Assembly (NCBI GenBank): GCA_035623615.1
Contig: DASPTB010000030.1
Location: 1-6,994, forward strand
Direction: 5' to 3'
DNA: 6,994 nt
Origin: DASPTB01 sp035623615
Lineage (GTDB): Bacteria > Actinomycetota > UBA4738
Part shown: positions 5,501-6,994 of the stretch, in pieces
Layout: the number at the start of each line of letters is the position of its first letter
Numbering within the stretch: the stretch's first letter is position 1
The notes under the pieces: generated by a model
What the model was told of the DNA's origin: nothing
The model's database searches: none
What the model saw: the letters and a program-made list of their open reading frames with translations, nothing else
Translations under genes and position numbers: made by a program

Positions 5501-6958
5501 ATGGGCTTCCTCGATCAAGCGGACTGGACGGGCAAGCTGTTCGTCGACGGGTGGGAACCCGGCGGCGGCGGCGACCAGCCGGTCGTCGAGCCGGCCACCG
5601 GCAAGGAGCTCGCACGGCTGGGACGGGCGTCTGCAGGCGACGTGTCGAGGGCGGCGGCACGGGCGGCGGAGGCACAACCCGCGTGGGCGGCAACCGGCTA
5701 CCAGGAGCGCGCCGCCGTGTTGCGGCGCGCGGCCCAGCTCTTCGAGGAGCACGCGGAAGAGATCCAGGGATGGATCGTTCCCGAAACGGGCGCCATCCCG
5801 CCGAAGGCGCAACTCGAGACCTGGTTCGCGTCGAGCACGTGCTACGAGTCGGCCGGACTCACGTCGCATCCCTACGGACAGCTGCTGCGGACGCGCGATC
5901 CCGTCTTGAGCATGGCTCGGCGGGTTCCCGTCGGCGTCGTCGGCGTCATCGCGCCGTTCAACTTCCCGCTGATCCTGTCGATCCGCGCCGTCGGCCCGGC
6001 CCTGGCGCTCGGCAACGCCGTGCTGCTGAAGCCGGACCCGCGGACGTCGGTGAGCGGCGGCGTCGTCCTCGCGCGGATCCTCGAAGAAGCCGGCGTCCCC
6101 GACGGCGTGTTCAGCTTGGTGCCGGGCGCCGCCGACGTCGGTGAGGCGCTCGTCACCGACCCCGGCGTCCAGATGATCTCGTTCACCGGATCGACCAGGG
6201 CAGGGCGCGCGGTCGCGACACTCGCGGGCGAGCACCTGAAGCGCGTGCACCTGGAGCTGGGCGGCAACTCGGCGATGATCGTCCTGGACGACGTCGACCT
6301 CGACAAGGCGGCGTCGGTCGGCGCGTGGGGATCGTTCCTGCATCAGGGGCAGATCTGCATGACGACGGGGCGACACCTGGTGCAGGCGAACATCGCCGAC
6401 GACTACACGGCGAAGCTCGCCGAGCACGCCGAGCATCTTCCGGTCGGGAACCCCGCCACCGAGCAGGTCGCGCTCGGGCCGGTCATCGACGAGAAGCAGC
6501 GCGACCGTGTGCACGGGATCGTCACCGACTCGGTGAAGGCGGGCGCGCGGCTCGCGGCCGGCGGGACCTACGAAGGCCTGTTCTACCGGCCGACGGTGCT
6601 CGCCGACGTGCCGACGGACGCGCCGGCCTACACCGAGGAGATCTTCGGGCCGGTTGCGCCGATCGTGCCGTTCGAATCCATCGACGACGCCGTGAAGCTC
6701 GCGGGGAGCACCGAGTACGGTCTGTCGCTCGGGATCCTGACGAACGACGTGATGCGCGGCATGGAGATCGCCGACCGCATCCCGACCGGCATCGTGCACA
6801 TCAACGACCAGACCATCGGCGACGAGGTCGTCAACCCGTTCGGCGGCGTGAAGGCGACCGGGACGTCGCGCATCGGCGGACCCGAGGCGAACATCGAGTC
6901 CTTCACGAACGTGCAGTGGGTGACGATGCGGGGGCAGCTGCCCGACTACCCGTTCTGA
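5501..6958 (+). CDS. NAD(P)-dependent aldehyde dehydrogenase, benzaldehyde dehydrogenase-like
   Basis: This cytoplasmic enzyme would oxidise an aldehyde to its carboxylic acid with NAD(P)+. It has 485 residues, the normal length. All key residues of the superfamily are visible: Asn154 in PFNFP, Lys177 in LLKPDP, the cofactor-binding FTGSTRAGR (228-236), general base Glu252 in LELGGN, nucleophile Cys286 in GQICMTTGRH and EIFGP (380-384). The stretch LELGGNSAMIVLDDVDLDKAASVGAWGSFLHQGQICMTTGRH is characteristic, from memory, of NAD+-dependent benzaldehyde dehydrogenases (XylC/AreC type), and related vanillin dehydrogenases are close. The likely substrate is an aromatic aldehyde, perhaps benzaldehyde or 4-hydroxybenzaldehyde. 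The next gene starts one base after the stop, so the two form an operon. Predicted IclR control comes from operator 3. The exact substrate cannot be settled by sequence. Confidence 0.92.
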   Translation: MGFLDQADWTGKLFVDGWEPGGGGDQPVVEPATGKELARLGRASAGDVSRAAARAAEAQPAWAATGYQERAAVLRRAAQLFEEHAEEIQGWIVPETGAIPPKAQLETWFASSTCYESAGLTSHPYGQLLRTRDPVLSMARRVPVGVVGVIAPFNFPLILSIRAVGPALALGNAVLLKPDPRTSVSGGVVLARILEEAGVPDGVFSLVPGAADVGEALVTDPGVQMISFTGSTRAGRAVATLAGEHLKRVHLELGGNSAMIVLDDVDLDKAASVGAWGSFLHQGQICMTTGRHLVQANIADDYTAKLAEHAEHLPVGNPATEQVALGPVIDEKQRDRVHGIVTDSVKAGARLAAGGTYEGLFYRPTVLADVPTDAPAYTEEIFGPVAPIVPFESIDDAVKLAGSTEYGLSLGILTNDVMRGMEIADRIPTGIVHINDQTIGDEVVNPFGGVKATGTSRIGGPEANIESFTNVQWVTMRGQLPDYPF

Positions 6959-6959
6959 C

Positions 6960-6994
6960 GTGCGTTCGATCCGGACGCAGATCGGCATCGTCGG
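6960..6994 (+). CDS. pobA: Start of a FAD-dependent monooxygenase, probably 4-hydroxybenzoate 3-monooxygenase (cut by window edge)
   Basis: Only 11 complete codons are present. A GTG one base after the aldehyde dehydrogenase stop opens a frame reading M(V)RSIRTQIGIV plus the first two bases of a Gly codon. The RTQIGIVG pattern is the first beta-strand of a Rossmann FAD-binding fold and closely resembles, from memory, the N-terminus of PobA (MKTQVAIIGAGPSGL in Pseudomonas). PobA hydroxylates 4-hydroxybenzoate to protocatechuate with NAD(P)H and O2. The upstream aromatic aldehyde dehydrogenase and the PcaR/PobR-like regulator agree with this. Because so little is visible, another flavoprotein cannot be excluded. 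Confidence 0.5.
   Translation, partial: MRSIRTQIGIV

Noticed and set aside
5824..5838. Near-match to the operator inside the aldehyde dehydrogenase gene (GTTCG-CGTCG-AGCAC)
   Set aside because: One arm base breaks the pattern and it lies deep in coding sequence.
5333..6988. Long minus-strand open frame opposite the aldehyde dehydrogenase
   Set aside because: It is low-complexity and rich in Arg, Asp and His, with no domain. The plus-strand frame contains every catalytic motif of the dehydrogenase.
1..6994. Search for tRNA/rRNA genes, CRISPR arrays, insertion-sequence ends or phage genes
   Set aside because: I saw no regularly spaced repeats, terminal inverted repeats with a transposase, or RNA gene signatures. 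Nearly all of the window is explained by metabolic genes.

Overview
The window is a high-G+C bacterial segment with dense gene packing. It has GTG and TTG start codons, purine-rich ribosome binding sites, a twin-arginine-exported substrate-binding protein and an IclR regulator of PcaR/PobR type. Together these fit an actinomycete-like organism (Actinomycetota), but no phylogenetic marker is present, so this is an inference.

Layout. Positions 1-4189 (minus strand) hold a five-gene branched-chain-amino-acid-type (HAAT/Liv) ABC importer. It reads, in transcription order, substrate-binding protein, LivG ATPase, LivF ATPase, LivH permease and LivM permease, with LivM cut by the window's left edge. 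Four-base start/stop overlaps or a one-base gap join all the genes. A 120-bp leader (4190-4309) separates this operon from an upstream IclR-family regulator (4310-5173, minus). A 327-bp divergent control region (5174-5500) follows, then a plus-strand aldehyde dehydrogenase resembling NAD-dependent benzaldehyde dehydrogenase (5501-6958). One base after its stop comes the start of a further gene (6960 to the edge), whose first residues look like the FAD-binding strand of 4-hydroxybenzoate 3-monooxygenase (PobA).

How the genes work together. The likely theme is uptake and oxidation of an aromatic aldehyde or acid: the importer brings in the aromatic compound, the dehydrogenase turns an aldehyde into its acid, and a PobA-like enzyme would hydroxylate 4-hydroxybenzoate to protocatechuate. 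The most notable observation is a shared 15-bp palindrome, GTKCG-N5-CGMAC, found three times. The three copies lie in front of the three transcription units (importer operon, iclR, aldehyde dehydrogenase), and I found no full match inside a gene. The motif has the same architecture as the Pseudomonas PcaR site as I recall it. The divergent promoters and their two operators are arranged symmetrically about position 5289. This predicts a local autoregulated regulon in which the IclR protein controls import and catabolism together.
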